In this document: positions 31,032 to 43,205 of the stretch, in pieces
How the letters are laid out: every line of letters begins with the position of its first letter
Position numbering within the stretch: the stretch's first letter is position 1
NCBI RefSeq assembly: GCF_001653235.2
Contig: NC_035792.1
Location: forward strand, 1,612,001-1,676,000
Origin: Pochonia chlamydosporia 170
Lineage: Eukaryota; Ascomycota; Sordariomycetes; Hypocreales; Clavicipitaceae
DNA: 64,000 nt
Direction of reading: 5' to 3'
The notes under the pieces: generated by a model
Database searches by the model: none
What the model was told of the DNA's origin: nothing
Seen by the model: only the letters and a program-made list of their open reading frames with translations
Made by a program: the position numbers and the translations under genes

Positions 31032-34000
31032 GATCTATACGTGGTTTTCAAGGGAAACAAAGCATTCGCTAAGTAAAATCGAAATCTAGAAAAGGGTGTG
31101 TACCGAATCTATGACGACTCAAAAGTACACATTGGGGGAGTGGTATCGCCGTTGGGTCTGGGAAGTGAAGTGAAGGTGACCCGGACAGAAGAAGAATAGA
31201 AGTGCTGTCGCTATTATTCCACCATTGGAGACATTATTGTTGGCATTTTCTCGGACTATAGACGACTTTGAAGAATGAAGAGCCGCTTATCGTCTGTAGT
31301 TGTCCATATAATCAAGTTCCGAGAACGAATGTTGTCGCAGCCCCTGTGTGTTCTGTATTGTGTGTGAAGTTTGTTGAGTAGAGAGTCCTGCCCCTCCTCT
31401 TCACATGGACGTGTCCAGGGGCGGCCTTGCACAAAGGTCAATACAAGGCTGCAGTCGCGCGTCTCTGAAAAACGACCTGGACCTTGCGTAGAATGGTCAG
31501 TTGTCAAGCTTGCGGCACTGAGCAAGCCGTCCGGCTGTGCGCCGGGAGGAGCAAGGCAGTGTGCGACTGGTAGGGGTGAGGCGGCAAATGGGTTGTGTAA
31601 TGTCGATCCACGACATGCAGACGAGAGGAGCGCCAGACTGAGGCACGGGTCCAAGGGCCAAGAGACTGCGTCTTTCCGCTTGTCTGTAAAGCTCCGGATG
31701 CGAGTCGTATGGATACGTCTTGCTAGCCAATCTATTTTGAGCGACTTGCAAACAAGAATGGGGGACGTGAATATTGGCCGTGGCTCTGGGTGTTGAAGAG
31801 GAGTCCTTTGAATCTTGGAATTGAAGACTCGTAAGAGAGGCGTAGGCAGTCATAGACTTGTTAGCCCCGCGGTTCATGGATACCACTTGACTATGTTGAT
31901 GGAGCGGCAATGTTGACGGTGACAGTGGTGGTGCGAACGAAGGACTACCAGGGTTGTACCGAGCATGGGTCAAGAGACGATGAAATGGAGCGAACAAACG
32001 TGGAGAGAACGGAGCAGGTGGAACACTCACACTCGGCTGCCACACTTCTTCTGGTCGCCGCTAAGCCAAGATGACAGATTATCGTCCGTGGAAGGCAGGA
32101 AGGCTTCATGACGGGAGCCAAGCAGCGGCAGAACGCTATGTCTGTTCATGGTTCTTGGCTGCCAACGGCCTCCCACGCACCGAGTATAGGTCAGCCGGCT
32201 GCCACACTAAGGAAGCATGACTAGTCCAGCATCGTGTGTTGAAGAGTTTACTGTATGTCAGGAGTTCCTCACCAAGCTGAGTGCCGGGGAAGCTGGCTGG
32301 TATTCCGGTGGCGAGATTCTCATGATGACGAGTTCAGTTCAACAGGTCGAAGATGGCTTCGGCGCGGACCGATTGGCACTCCCGTCAAAACAAACAGATT
32401 CCTCCATGTCCAGGATCTAGGTTGGCGGGGACCATCAAGTTGCTTGAATATGCGGGTTGTCTAAAATGCCGGGGTCTAAATGGGGTTGCATACTATTGTG
32501 TGCCAGGATTCAAACTTTTTTGGCACAATAAGTTGTGTAAATGTGTCTTGTGCAAGAACCCAGTTGCATCAATGCCATTGATACTGGCAACTTTCCAGCC
32601 GATCTTTGTCTTTGGCCGTGGTCGAACTTGGTAAATGCCCAAGACATTTTCACCTGCTTTACCTGTTCTGTTGGTGGTGCCTCCGCGCAGGGCTATTTCG
32701 GAGTGAATACTGAGAAAAGGCCCGGTTTGTGAACAAAGGAAGACACAAAGAGAACAGGATTTGGCAGGACTGTCTGTCACGCACAAGACGCAGCCCTGGT
32801 GACAATCGACCCACCATCGTCTCTTATGCACAAGGCGCTTGCATACTTCCCGCCCGTTGTTGGGCTATGCAAATTGATTGCCAGATGCCGTTCAAGGGTA
32901 TCTACACCCGTTGTACAGTGACGTGCAGTCGGCTACTCAACCAGGACAATCTTTTGGCCCAGGTATCGCCAAGGCATGGCCAATCCACGACCAACTTGGA
33001 GCGCCTGACATGTCTCAGTCCCCCTCCAACTCTGTCGATGGCAGACGCCAACCTGGGCAAGTCGTGTCTCGCCCCAGCTGGACTGGCTCGTTGCGCTTCT
33101 CGCGCTCACACCATGAATGGTCTCCAGGAGCTGGACCCTGGTCAAAGTTGCGAGAAAATGGTATGGGGCGTTTCTTTGTGCAGAACATGGTTGTCAAAAT
33201 CGGTGAATGTTACTGCAACAGGAGTTGTCGTAAGAGAACGGCAAGGCAGCCCATTCGTGTAAGTGGCCGCGTGACCGTTCACATTTGGCCAACGGGATGT
33301 GTGGCTCAACCACCAGCGTCCATCTTGGAGAAGTCGAATCTTTGGCCACGCCCGTTGGTGTCCTCCCTCGAAGCGCCAATCAGATCTTGGTTGCATCTGG
33401 GACTTTCAGCACAATCCACATGTTCGTTGAGAAGTGTTTTCGACTGCACATGGTGGGCTGCCGTCACCAGTCAATGTGGCCAAACTCACCAGGACTGGAC
33501 GCATCAGAGGCCGCGTTGAGAGACCCCATCTTGTATGCAAAGACAGGCAGGCTTACATCTGGGTCGACTTGCCTGCCGTGGTGATGTGAGAAAATCACAC
33601 CTCCATAGGTTTGGCCAGAGCGTCTGTCTGAAAGAGGGTCGAAGATTGACAAGTTGAGGATTCACCATTTGAGAGAAATAAACTGTGCCCAGTCTTTCAA
33701 ATCCCAGAATTTTTGGCAACTTCTGGAGCCCGACCGCCTTTTTATAACCTCTTGGTCGCTCCTTCCCAGCGAAGCCTGGCACGCTTAATTGTCCATGCAA
33801 AGTGAGTTGGCAGATCCAGGAGGACCCACCCTAGTGCAAGAAGACAGGGACAAGTATTGCTAGGTCCTTTTCGTCCCAAAGACTTCAGAGGCGGCATATT
33901 TTGTCTTGATGTTTGATTTCTGCAAGGTTTGCGCTGATATGAAACTTGATGCCCTTGGCAGAGTGCTCTCATCACGGCTACGACAGCCCAGTATTGGCCA

Positions 34001-35680
34001 ATTGCCGTGGCATGTTGCATGCTACTCCTGATCAATGCATGTTGTCGACCTTGTGCAACATGCCAGGAACAGCGAGCAACGGCGAAACAGAGAACTGACA
34101 TTGACCATCTAGAAAACTCTGACTTTCCAAACAGCGCAAAATGCTGAGAATTCGGCAGAATTTGTTGAAATGATACGTCTCTTAACCCAGCTTCACATCT
34201 TGTGGTCTAACGAATCATTCTGCTAAACATGATCTACTCCTCCAACCAAAGCAGATTGCCCTCGAACACCTGAGCTCCAACAGCAAAGAGCCAAATGCAG
34301 AATAGGTGTTATCATGATGCCGAATTGAAATAACAAAAACATTTTTACCAGTTTCGGCGTTACTCGACCAGCTCAGGGACAATAATATACAGCATGCCAT
34401 ATTGCTGTGCTGTGCCAGTAACAACGCTACGCTAGTGATGTAGGTATGCCCAATTCAACCAGCCCAAAACGTGGACTCTAACGAACCAATGAACATATTT
34501 CAGCAGATCAAAATGGCTTATCAGTCCAGGGACGAAGGACTGTAAAATAGTCGGCCCTTGAATTTGTCACGTTGTTGGATATTGTCCTTGGTAACTGTTC
34601 CATCGGCAGGTGAAAAGGAAATGTGCCCTCACCATCTCCCGGACGAGGATATAGGAAATATCATTCAAGTACAGTGTTGCGTTGTGCTTGTTCAAGTCCA
34701 GATTCGACGTTATATCACACCAAATGAATCTATTGAGACGCAGTTGGCCTTCACAAGTCTTGCTGGTTAGGTACTTCTGGCAACCATCGTGCTAACATCA
34801 TGTAGTATTTATGGCACGGGCCAATAAGGCGCAAAAAATGCGAGATCCTCAATGGGCAACACACATCGGTACGTGGCAGAACAGGCGGTTACACAATTGA
34901 GGGATTCACATGGAATGTGCCGATTGGCCAATGCCTATTCCTGCGTGGCACTTTCACAGCCGGGGACATTTACGTTGTGTAGTTCAACGAATTGCCACAG
35001 CATTCACGATCTCCGTGCGAGAGCAAAGACACTCTCGTGAAATCCTGCGCTCGCAGCAAGAGCAAGTTGTTGGATTGTCGCATTCGCAATGGAGGAAGAA
35101 TGGGTCAAACTACTTGACGGTTTCTGGTTTCTTGTGAAAGAGCATCATTTTCGAATGCGAAAGCGATGTCGCTCCAGGCAGAATGTGGATTTCACCCAAA
35201 CTTCACAGATTGAGGGGTCACGCCGGTATCCCAATCACGGCATTGTCCAGGCGCCACAGAGTAAGGCTGAAGACGCTAACCACAATGCCAATATTTTCTG
35301 GCTTTTTCTGCAAATGGGGATTGGATTTGCTGCCTGACACAGGCTTGGCGGTTCACGGTCCAGTGCAAATCGACCACCAGTGCCAAGAAAGCAAAATGCT
35401 CAGCGAAGACGAACAGTTATGCTTGCACCTGATGTAAGTGAACGGCTTCAACCCCACGAAGCAAATGGGCTGAGGGGATGAAATGTATAAATTGCTTCAC
35501 ATTCTCCTTTTCTGGCTGGGAATATCTCATCAACACAATTAAACTTCAAGAACAACTCAATTGGTTTCCTACAAACCGAATTGCGCTACATCAAGCTTAA
35601 TACAAGCAAACCACCCATCACCCACAAACTTTTGTGATACTTTCAGTTCTTGACCATTCCTCTCTTCAATACTACTCAAA
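31032..35680. other. Gene-poor 4.6-kb region
   Basis: ORFs up to 213 codons occur (for example 32878-33519 plus and 31497-32045 minus), but none shows a domain, an intron pattern or a credible start. A 13-nt direct repeat CGGCTGCCACACT lies at 32034-32046 and 32196-32208. The last 150 bases are a CT-rich leader for the YCII-type gene. The rest may be decayed sequence or a non-coding transcript. Confidence 0.45.
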
Positions 35681-36127
35681 ATGCCTCGATTTGCCTTCCT
35701 CGTTGTCGCCGACCCCATGGCTGACCAGCCAAACCTCGATATTCCCACCGAGATGTTCGAGGTCATGACCACATTCAATGAGAAGATGGCTGATGCCGGC
35801 GTCCTTCTCCATGCCGACGGCTTCGCACCGTCCTCTGATAGTGCCTACCGACTCAAGTTCGGAGGATCGTCTGGTCCTGAGGTGATTCCGGGCCCCTTTG
35901 ATCTCTCCAAGGAGGATCATATCTGCGGATACTGGATTGTGAAAGTCAAGGATGCTGAGGAGGCATTGAGCTGGGCAAAGCAGGTTCCATTCCCCGAGGG
36001 ACAGCTGCTTGTTCGCAAGCTCTCCGATGGATGTGACTTAGGAAAGAGCTTCACGCCTGAATTGATTGAGCGTGAGAAGAAGTTGAAGGTGAAGCTGCTG
36101 GAGAACCTGAAGAAGGCTGACGAGTAG
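35681..36127 (+). CDS. YCII/DGPF-domain small protein
   Basis: An intronless 148-residue protein. The fold pattern is that of YciI-like (dimeric alpha/beta barrel) proteins: MPRFAFLVVADPM, then EMTTFNEKMADAGVLLHADG-type text, GPFDLSKEDHICGYWIVKVKDAEEALSWAKQ and a C-terminal charged helix. The DGPF-like signature is present as PGPFDLSKE. Family members are often of unknown activity; some are linked to metal-free isomerase or dehalogenase reactions. A 40-base A tract lies 240 bp downstream. The stop is TAG. Function here is not known. Confidence 0.75.
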   Translation: MPRFAFLVVADPMADQPNLDIPTEMFEVMTTFNEKMADAGVLLHADGFAPSSDSAYRLKFGGSSGPEVIPGPFDLSKEDHICGYWIVKVKDAEEALSWAKQVPFPEGQLLVRKLSDGCDLGKSFTPELIEREKKLKVKLLENLKKADE

Positions 36128-36361
36128 GACTGGCTGCTGTTGCGTACATGCAAGTCTGTTGCATTTTGATATAGATTGCCTTGATTATTCGTGACCATTT
36201 TGGTCAAATAGCCTTAGATCATTCGTTCATTTAGCATGTTTTTTGATATTGCATCAAAGGAGCTGTTTTGAGAACCCCGTGTTTGATTCCGAGCATGCAT
36301 TTCCCATTGGCCGTGTGTTTCCTTACTCTGACATCTGAGTCACACATCCACGTCCGCATTT

Positions 36362-36362
<1 letters not shown>

Positions 36363-36402
<40 letters not shown>
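36363..36402. repeat. Poly(A) tract of about 40 bases
   Basis: An uninterrupted A run between the convergent YCII-type gene and phiA. It is long for a fungal mononucleotide run. It could be a slippage-prone microsatellite or the tail of a retroposed copy. Confidence 0.9.
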
Positions 36403-36405
<3 letters not shown>

Positions 36406-36516
36406 AACCGAATTAGGAAGAGAAAGGCTCATATTCAAGGTAAAGTATGCATCTATATGGTCGAACTGTCATCAAGCCCCTGCCCTGCCCTCTGGGATCA
36501 CCCACGTCCATCCAAT

Positions 36517-37106
36517 CTAGTTATACACACAGGAAACCGGCTTATCATTAGGCAACTTCCGCGGTGAAAAGCCCAAACATCCCTTATTTCCAGCCGGATT
36601 AACAACCTCACCAGCCCAAACGCTCCAAGCTCCGTCAATAGAGTTAGGACAAGCCTGAAGAATCTTGCCATGGAAAACGAGGTTCCCGTCCCCAGTGATC
36701 GACCAGCCTTCCAGCTCACCATACCGAGGTAGCGTGGCAACATCCGTAAGATATCCAATCTTTCCCTGGCCTAGAGACCTATTAAAAACCACTTCTGTCT
36801 TGAATTTACGAAAGTAAAATACGTACCCATTCCGGAGCGGTCAACAAAGACTTGCTGAGGCTTTGCCTCGTCAGAGTACAGGAATAGCTTGGATCCCTGT
36901 AAATACAAGGTCGCGCGGTTGTTGTCGCCCTTGCACTGGGCATTCTGCTTCGGTAGGTTCAGGAAGAAGCTGCCTCTGGAGGCGCTGAGGGCAGCAAAGT
37001 GGATGGGGCTGGCGGATCGAAGGGCCATGATATCAAAGGCTTGGGTGTTGGGAGGGGCGGCGAGGGTGGTGCCAGCGAGGGCGAGGGAGACGGTGGTGAA
37101 CTTCAT
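36517..37106 (-). CDS. phiA: Secreted cell wall protein PhiA
   Basis: Minus strand, exons 37106-36827 and 36770-36517, 177 residues. A signal peptide is clear (MKFTTVSLALAGTTLAAPP). The mature part matches the PhiA pattern: FDIMALRSASPIHFAAL, ATLYLQGSKLFLYSDE, QQVFVDRSGMGQGKIGY, LEGWSITGDGNLVFHG and CPNSIDGAWSVWAG, with a C-terminal Cys pair (GCLGFS and VSCVYN). PhiA is a cell wall protein needed for phialide and conidium development in Aspergillus and is found widely in moulds. The 56-nt intron (GTACGT...TCTAG) has the same position as the GMGQGK codons. Confidence 0.9.
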
Positions 37107-39932
37107 TTTGAGTATAAAGTATTTCGTAAGTATATCGAGGTGCGTTGAAGGTTGTGTGAGGAGAGAAGTTGTGGAAAGTGATGAGTTGGAATGAGAATGG
37201 AAGGTTCCCTTCGCACCTTCTTATACGTCAGTCACGGATATGTATATATAAATGTATTGTATTGCTGATATCTGTCTGTTTCGCGTATAACGTATAGCGC
37301 ACCGCTACAAACCGCAGATCATGCTCGGCACAGGAATAGCAGCTACAACGGGCGATCATTTAATCTCCGATGCGGTGTAGTAGGCTGTGGTTCCAGCTGA
37401 ACGGCATGACGGGCTGGAATGACGTTGTTAATACGAGGAAAAGAGGGACCTGTCCTGGACCCTGGCCGACAAGGAAATACGAAAGCCTAAATAATGGTCG
37501 GGCATTGACCATATGCCGATGGATGTCTGCCGCTAGCTTGGAGGGTTGAAGAGAGCAGGAATTGGCAGACGTCATTTGGTGGTTTAGTTGTTGCTTGTTA
37601 TAGGGTGGTGAAAATGGACCTGGGAGGGCTGATGTTTACATGCATCGGACACTTTCAAGACGGAGGGAAGTTCCGAGTATGCGCATGAACTGTTATCAAG
37701 GAATGAAAGTCTATCGTCTTTGGCTCATGAAATAATAGGGTTTCTGGGCGTGAATCGCACGGGAGTTGTTCGATTGGATATGCTGTGCAAACAAAATGCA
37801 TCACTTACAAATGATGAGCAAGAAGTGCCAAGGCAGTATCCTTATCCACAGAAAGGTCAATCTTAATGTCAGATACTCCGTATAGCCACCTCGCATTACG
37901 CATGCTACATTGCCGCGTGGTGTTTTTGCAGCTCTCCACAAGTTTCGTTTTCTTATATAATTTACCGGTCTTGGCTTGGGGGACCAAGGTCTTGCTGCGT
38001 CTCAAACGAGATATAATTCAGCGACTCGGCTGGGGCATGGCATGCGCACCAATACATATTGCTGTATATATGGTGACAATGTCTTAGGTGTGGTGATGAA
38101 TACGAGACGGAAGACTGCCGCTTGGTTGTTTCGGAACAACGTTGGGTCCGGCCTATTTGCATAGAAGGGTCAGTGCTGTGGCAAATCGCGTGGAGTGCTG
38201 TTGAAGCTTGACGTGCGTCTCGCCTACTCTGTATGTAAGCTGTTGTTAATAATGCGAGTGAGGAATACACTTTATTTCTGTATATGCAAGATGCTGGTTG
38301 GTTGTGGTACAGAGTCTGGTGATGCAGGTGTTCTGCGGAATTATGTCGTGCTTGAGGGTTTTTTGCCCTTTGCCGATTCAAAAATTTTGATAACTGGCAT
38401 TCTTCTGCACGTTGGTGAAGACATTGAGCGATGACTGGGTTGGCTGGCCTGCAGCCCATCAGTTGCTGAAGAGCATCTGTGGAGGATCTGGTCCTTTGCT
38501 TGGCTTGGAGAGGCACTCTTACTACTCATACGCTGCGTTACGACTTGCTTGGAGCTTCCTTTAATATCGCAGGTTTGCCAGTTGGTGTTCGTGGTAGCAA
38601 TTTTGTCTTTATGTCTCTGAGTTGTCAAATGCTTGCTCGAGGAATGACCTACCTTGTGAAGAGAAGCTCGTTCGATACACTGGCTGCGACACCATTGGAG
38701 GAGCAAAGCCAATAGTCGGGCAGAGGGCATAAAAAGACAGAAGTACTGCAAATCATGGGGTGGCGAGCCTGTTGAATTAAGGGAAGCCACAAGCAATGTA
38801 GTAACGCAGCATGTTGGCGGTGAGAGCGACTTCAACATGCTGCAAAAAGGCATCCAGTCCAGGGTTGTATTTCGAATGTGGCATCGAACGTTGGTGAATG
38901 GCATCGTTCCCGGCGATGACGATGAATTGACGTTTGTGTTCACATCCCTGATGGATTTAGAATTCAATGAGGATGCAGGGGCAGAAGCAACAGACGGGAA
39001 TAACAATCTCTTGATGCATCAGTCCGAATGGTCAGGCACGTGTTAGGTCACCATTGAGGTCTGGTTGAGACTAAATCAGTCCAGATGTCAAGTCTGGTTC
39101 GGCCGGGTCTCTGATATTCCGGGGTTCCAGCAGTCTGGCACCGCACTGAACATGAAGTGAATCGAGAAGCAGAACAGGCCAAAGCAGACCAGTTGACCAG
39201 ACCAGACCAATGAGCAATGCTACAATGTTGGGGATCCATCTTCACCATTGAGGTTAGACCAACTCGATTGGCGCGCTCCGCGACTCGTGCTACTGGACAG
39301 CAACTAACTTGACCTACCAGAACATGTATGTAGCCTAGGCAGTTCAATGTTAGCACTGATCCAACCTGACCTAGTGAGTCCTAGCTATCAAAGACCACCA
39401 CCAACTCCGTCGAGCGGCAGCCATGACATGGACGAGTTGGGCCAAGTCCATCCAGTCTGGTCTGGTGCAATCTGCAAATTCACTCTGCCAGATTCACAAT
39501 CTCCCTCTTCTCTCCCTAACTTCACCTCACCTCACCTCGCCCATGGTGCAAGGCCATATGCATCGCAATTCCATCCATTGCCGCCGCCCAACACCACTCC
39601 GCTTCATCCTCCCTGCCGGCCTGCAGCTTCTTTCCAACATTTGAACTTCTGCCCTCCAGCCAGTGCACCAACACCAGCACGCGATCCACCGCGAACCGTT
39701 CGTTGACTTGACCGTGCTGTGCTGGTTCCAGCATACAGCATCCAGCGTCCAGCTTCCGCCGTCCAAGACCGCCCACACACCAGACATCTCACAACCCTGC
39801 CACGCGCGTTTCTGTCGCTTCCTTCCTTGATCTGGTCGCAGCATTCAGTCCTGCTGCATCTCGAACATCTGGCTGATTCGCTTGACAACGACGTTTTCTC
39901 ACCTCGCACCGCTATCAACTTTTAATGTCGTA
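37107..39932. other. Intergenic region between phiA and set2
   Basis: About 2.8 kb, with divergent promoters at both ends. ORFs on the minus strand at 37962-38516 and 38341-39006 are Ser/Thr/Cys-rich and not convincing. CCAGA-type repeats lie at 39180-39210. A CT-rich leader precedes set2. Confidence 0.5.
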
Positions 39933-39933
39933 A
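39925..39933 (+). promoter_or_regulatory. Two-codon upstream ORF overlapping the set2 start
   Basis: ATG TCG TAA ends in the sequence TAATG, so the stop of this minimal ORF shares one base with the set2 ATG at 39933. Such an arrangement can couple termination to reinitiation. Confidence 0.55.
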
Positions 39934-42795
39934 TGGAGGATGATGAGCATGCAGCCAAAAGAATGAGTAGGATCAAGCTTGAAGACGGAATCGCGAATGG
40001 TCAACCCGAGCCCATGGACACGACCGAGTCTACGCCAACACACGGCATCAAGGGTGGTGCCTCACCTGCATCCATCAATGGCCTCAAATCAGAGAGCGAC
40101 GGCGTAAACACGCCAGCTTCAGGCAAGCCACGCCTGTCGCGAAGACCCTCACAAAAACCTGCCGAACCCGAAACGAGATTGTTCGACCACCTTCCCAACA
40201 TGACAGACGAGTCTTGCAAGGATTTCCAGGTTATTCGAGATTGTCTCTACGGCTCAAAACACCTGGGCTCTACTGACAATGACGCTTTGGATTGTGACTG
40301 CGGAGAGGAGTTTCGTACGTGCCTTTTTCTCGGCCGCCGCCAATCCCCCATGCCCCCCTTCGTTGTCGCCGATTTTCCTGATGTAGCATCCAGACCAGGC
40401 TAAAAAAATATGTGCAAACTAACCCCTTTCTCACAGAAGATGGAGAGAACTTTGCCTGCGGCGAAGATTCCGACTGTATCAACCGCGCAACCAAAATGGA
40501 GTGTGTCGCCAGTGGAAGCAATTGTGGAGGTGGCTGCCAAAATCAACGGTTTCAACGCAAACTTTGGGCCGATGTTGCCGTCATCAAGACCGAGAAGAAG
40601 GGGTATGGCCTTCGAACCGAAGCTGATCTACAACCGAACGATTTTATTTACGAGTACGTCGGGGAAGTAATTAACGAGCCCACGTTTCGACGAAGAATGC
40701 TGCAGTACGACGAAGAGGGTATCAAGCATTTCTACTTTATGTCCCTGAGCAAGAGTGAATTTGTAGATGCCACAAGAAAAGGCAACCTCGGTCGATTTTG
40801 TAATCACTCCTGCAGTCCGAACTGCTACGTGGACAAATGGGTAGTCGGAGATAAGCTGCGCATGGGAATTTTTGCCCTGCGCAAGATTCGAGCTGGGGAA
40901 GAATTAGTTTTCAACTACAACGTTGATCGATATGGTGCGGAACCTCAGCCATGCTACTGTGGCGAGCCGAATTGCGTGGGATTCATCGGAGGCAAAACTC
41001 AGACAGAGCGCGCCACCAAGTTGCCGACCACAGTTGTTGAAGCTCTCGGAATCGATGATGCAGACGGATGGGACACGACTGTTGCTAAGAAACCACGCCG
41101 TAAGCGACCCGAAGAAGATGACGAAGAGTACGTTAATAGCCTCCCGACTCGGAGCTTGGATGAGGATGGATCTAGAAAGGTCATGGCCGCGCTGGTGCAA
41201 TGCAAGGAGAAATGGATCGCTGTCAAGTTGCTTGAACGTATCCAGCGGGCCGATGATGAGCGAGTGCTTCGCTCTGTCATGCGAATGCACGCCTACCAGA
41301 TTCTCAAAACCACACTCAACACTTTTATCGATGACGACAATGTTGTGCTACAGGTGCTGGACATTCTCGACAAGTTTCCACGTATGACGAGAAACAAGAT
41401 TCAGGACGCTAAAATTGAAGCCACCATTCAACCTCTGACCAACTCGGAACACGAAGAAGTGGCATCGAAATCTAAAAAACTGCTGGAAGACTGGAGTAAA
41501 CTGGAAGTAGCATATCGCATTCGGAGACGAAAGGTTGACCCCAATGCACCCGTTCAGAATATCTTTGATGACCGGCGAGGACAAGCTCGAGAGGAAGAAA
41601 CGGCTCAGTCGACACCAAAGACGGCGTCCCCGAGGCCAATTGACGCCCCCAAGGGTCCCAAAAATAGTGCTCCCCAGCGCAGTGTTTCGTTTCAACACAA
41701 CAGCGCAAACAGGCCACCACGACGTTTTGGGCCGTTGCCCGAAGGCTGGTTCACAGCCAAGGATAGCAGGGGAACCACCTACTATTATAATAAGCAAGGG
41801 AAAACTACATGGAGCAGGCCAACACAACCAGCAAATGATGGGCCAAAAGCACCCTCCAAAGCCATTCAGGAGCAGCTAGCGATCCAAAGTATCATTGACA
41901 GGGTGACCAAAGAAGGAACGCCGAAACAGACTGCATTGCAACCAACTCCGTCACATTCTGCCGAGTCATCATCCAGGGAGTCTAAAAGAGAGAAATGGAA
42001 GGCCCTGCCCATTGACAAGCAGATGAAAATATACGAAAACACGGTAGGTCAATGTAGAAAGGCAAGGTTTTTATATTACGTGGTACTAACTCCCAATAGG
42101 TATTCCCACCAGTGAAACACGTATTGGATAAGTTTCGACATAAGCTCCCCAAGGAAGAACTCAAACGACTAGGCAAAGACATTGCCAAAAAGCTCGTGGC
42201 GTCTGATTACAAGAACAAGCGAGTAGACGACCCAACAGCGGCCCTCAGCGAGAAACAAACGCTTAAAATAAAAAAGTACGTCAAGGACTTCTTGACACGA
42301 GCGGTTGAAAAGTATGAAGAGCACCAGAAGAAACATGGGTCAAAGGAGGGCAGACCCGGAGGCTCTGATGGCAAAGCTACGGCTGCCAGCGACGCATCCC
42401 AGAGCGTAGAGCCCGAGGCTACAGACGACATTGTCCTCAGTGACGCTGAGGAAGACGACTCTCCCACCAGCCAAGAACGTAAGCGCAAGCGAGACGCCGA
42501 AATGGCAGATTCAGCTGTCGCCACACCCTCTGAGGGACCGGACACGAAACGATTACGAGGAGAAGACGGTGCCGAGCCGACCCCCCCTCCACCACCTCCT
42601 CCCCCACCGGACTCTACCTCGGATGATGCCCTGACCGAGGAGCAAAGTGCGGAACAAAAAGCCCTCCAGGAACAAGAAGAGGCGCTGATGCGGGAAAATG
42701 AAGAGGCACAAAGGCTGGAAGACGAAGCGAATAAGGCCAAGAATCTGGAAGAAAAAGCTGAAGAGATGCGCCAAGACATCACTCTGGCGGCGTAA
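39933..42795 (+). CDS. set2: Histone H3 lysine-36 methyltransferase Set2
   Basis: Three exons, 39933-40314, 40437-42043 and 42100-42795, give 894 residues. Domain order: a disordered N-terminus; an AWS zinc region ([28 protein letters not shown]); a SET domain with [27 protein letters not shown] and [12 protein letters not shown]; and post-[13 protein letters not shown]. Then come a helical segment, a WW domain ([19 protein letters not shown], about residues 563-595), an SRI domain after the last intron ([19 protein letters not shown], about 664-750) and a Pro run plus acidic coiled tail. The SRI domain binds the phosphorylated Pol II tail, so Set2 methylates H3K36 during elongation. Both introns have standard signals. 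Confidence 0.96.
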
Positions 42796-42806
42796 TTGGA
42801 TTGTTC

Positions 42807-42838
<32 letters not shown>

Positions 42839-43205
42839 TTTCAAATTTTAATACTAGTCGGGGCGGGAATTCTATGAATTGGGGGACTGATACCAGCGTA
42901 GGGTCTTATGCATAATTGGAGTCTCGTTTGGCATTGTATTATTATACTTGTGCATTAAGATTAGGTGATGGCACACGGTGCAGCATGTATTATGAGGCGA
43001 GGTACGTTTATACAGCGGTGGTGGCGAATCGAGAATTATCGTGGGAGGGCGGGTTGGAGAAAATGGGTAGCAAGCATAGATAAGATACCACGTTTTGCTA
43101 TTTCTATGCCATTGATCGCTATGCCTGGTTGTTCTATGCAATATATACCAAATATAGCCATTGTCATTATAAAATCATTATCGTCCACAGAGCAACCCAG
43201 TAACT
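42796..43205. other. Convergent intergenic region with a TTC microsatellite
   Basis: It contains a (TTC)n stretch followed by a T run (42809-42841) in the set2 3' UTR. No gene is seen. Confidence 0.6.
42809..42841. repeat. (TTC)n and poly(T) microsatellite
   Basis: About seven TTC units merge into about 13 T residues just after the set2 stop codon. Confidence 0.85.

Noticed and set aside
31497..32045. 182-codon minus-strand ORF upstream of the AT-hook gene
   Set aside because: Considered as an upstream exon; no splice path joins it to the ATG at 31031 and its composition is not protein-like.
32878..33519. 213-codon plus-strand ORF in the gene-poor block
   Set aside because: Cys/Trp/Arg-rich text without fold pattern; an overlapping ORF in another frame is equally long, as expected for non-coding GC-rich DNA.
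38341..39006. 221-codon minus-strand ORF between phiA and set2
   Set aside because: Ser/Thr/Cys-rich without a recognisable motif, and no intron or leader signals.
42207..42782. 191-codon Ser-rich antisense ORF within set2
   Set aside because: It is produced by Glu/Lys codons of the sense strand; the Gly run mirrors the proline run.
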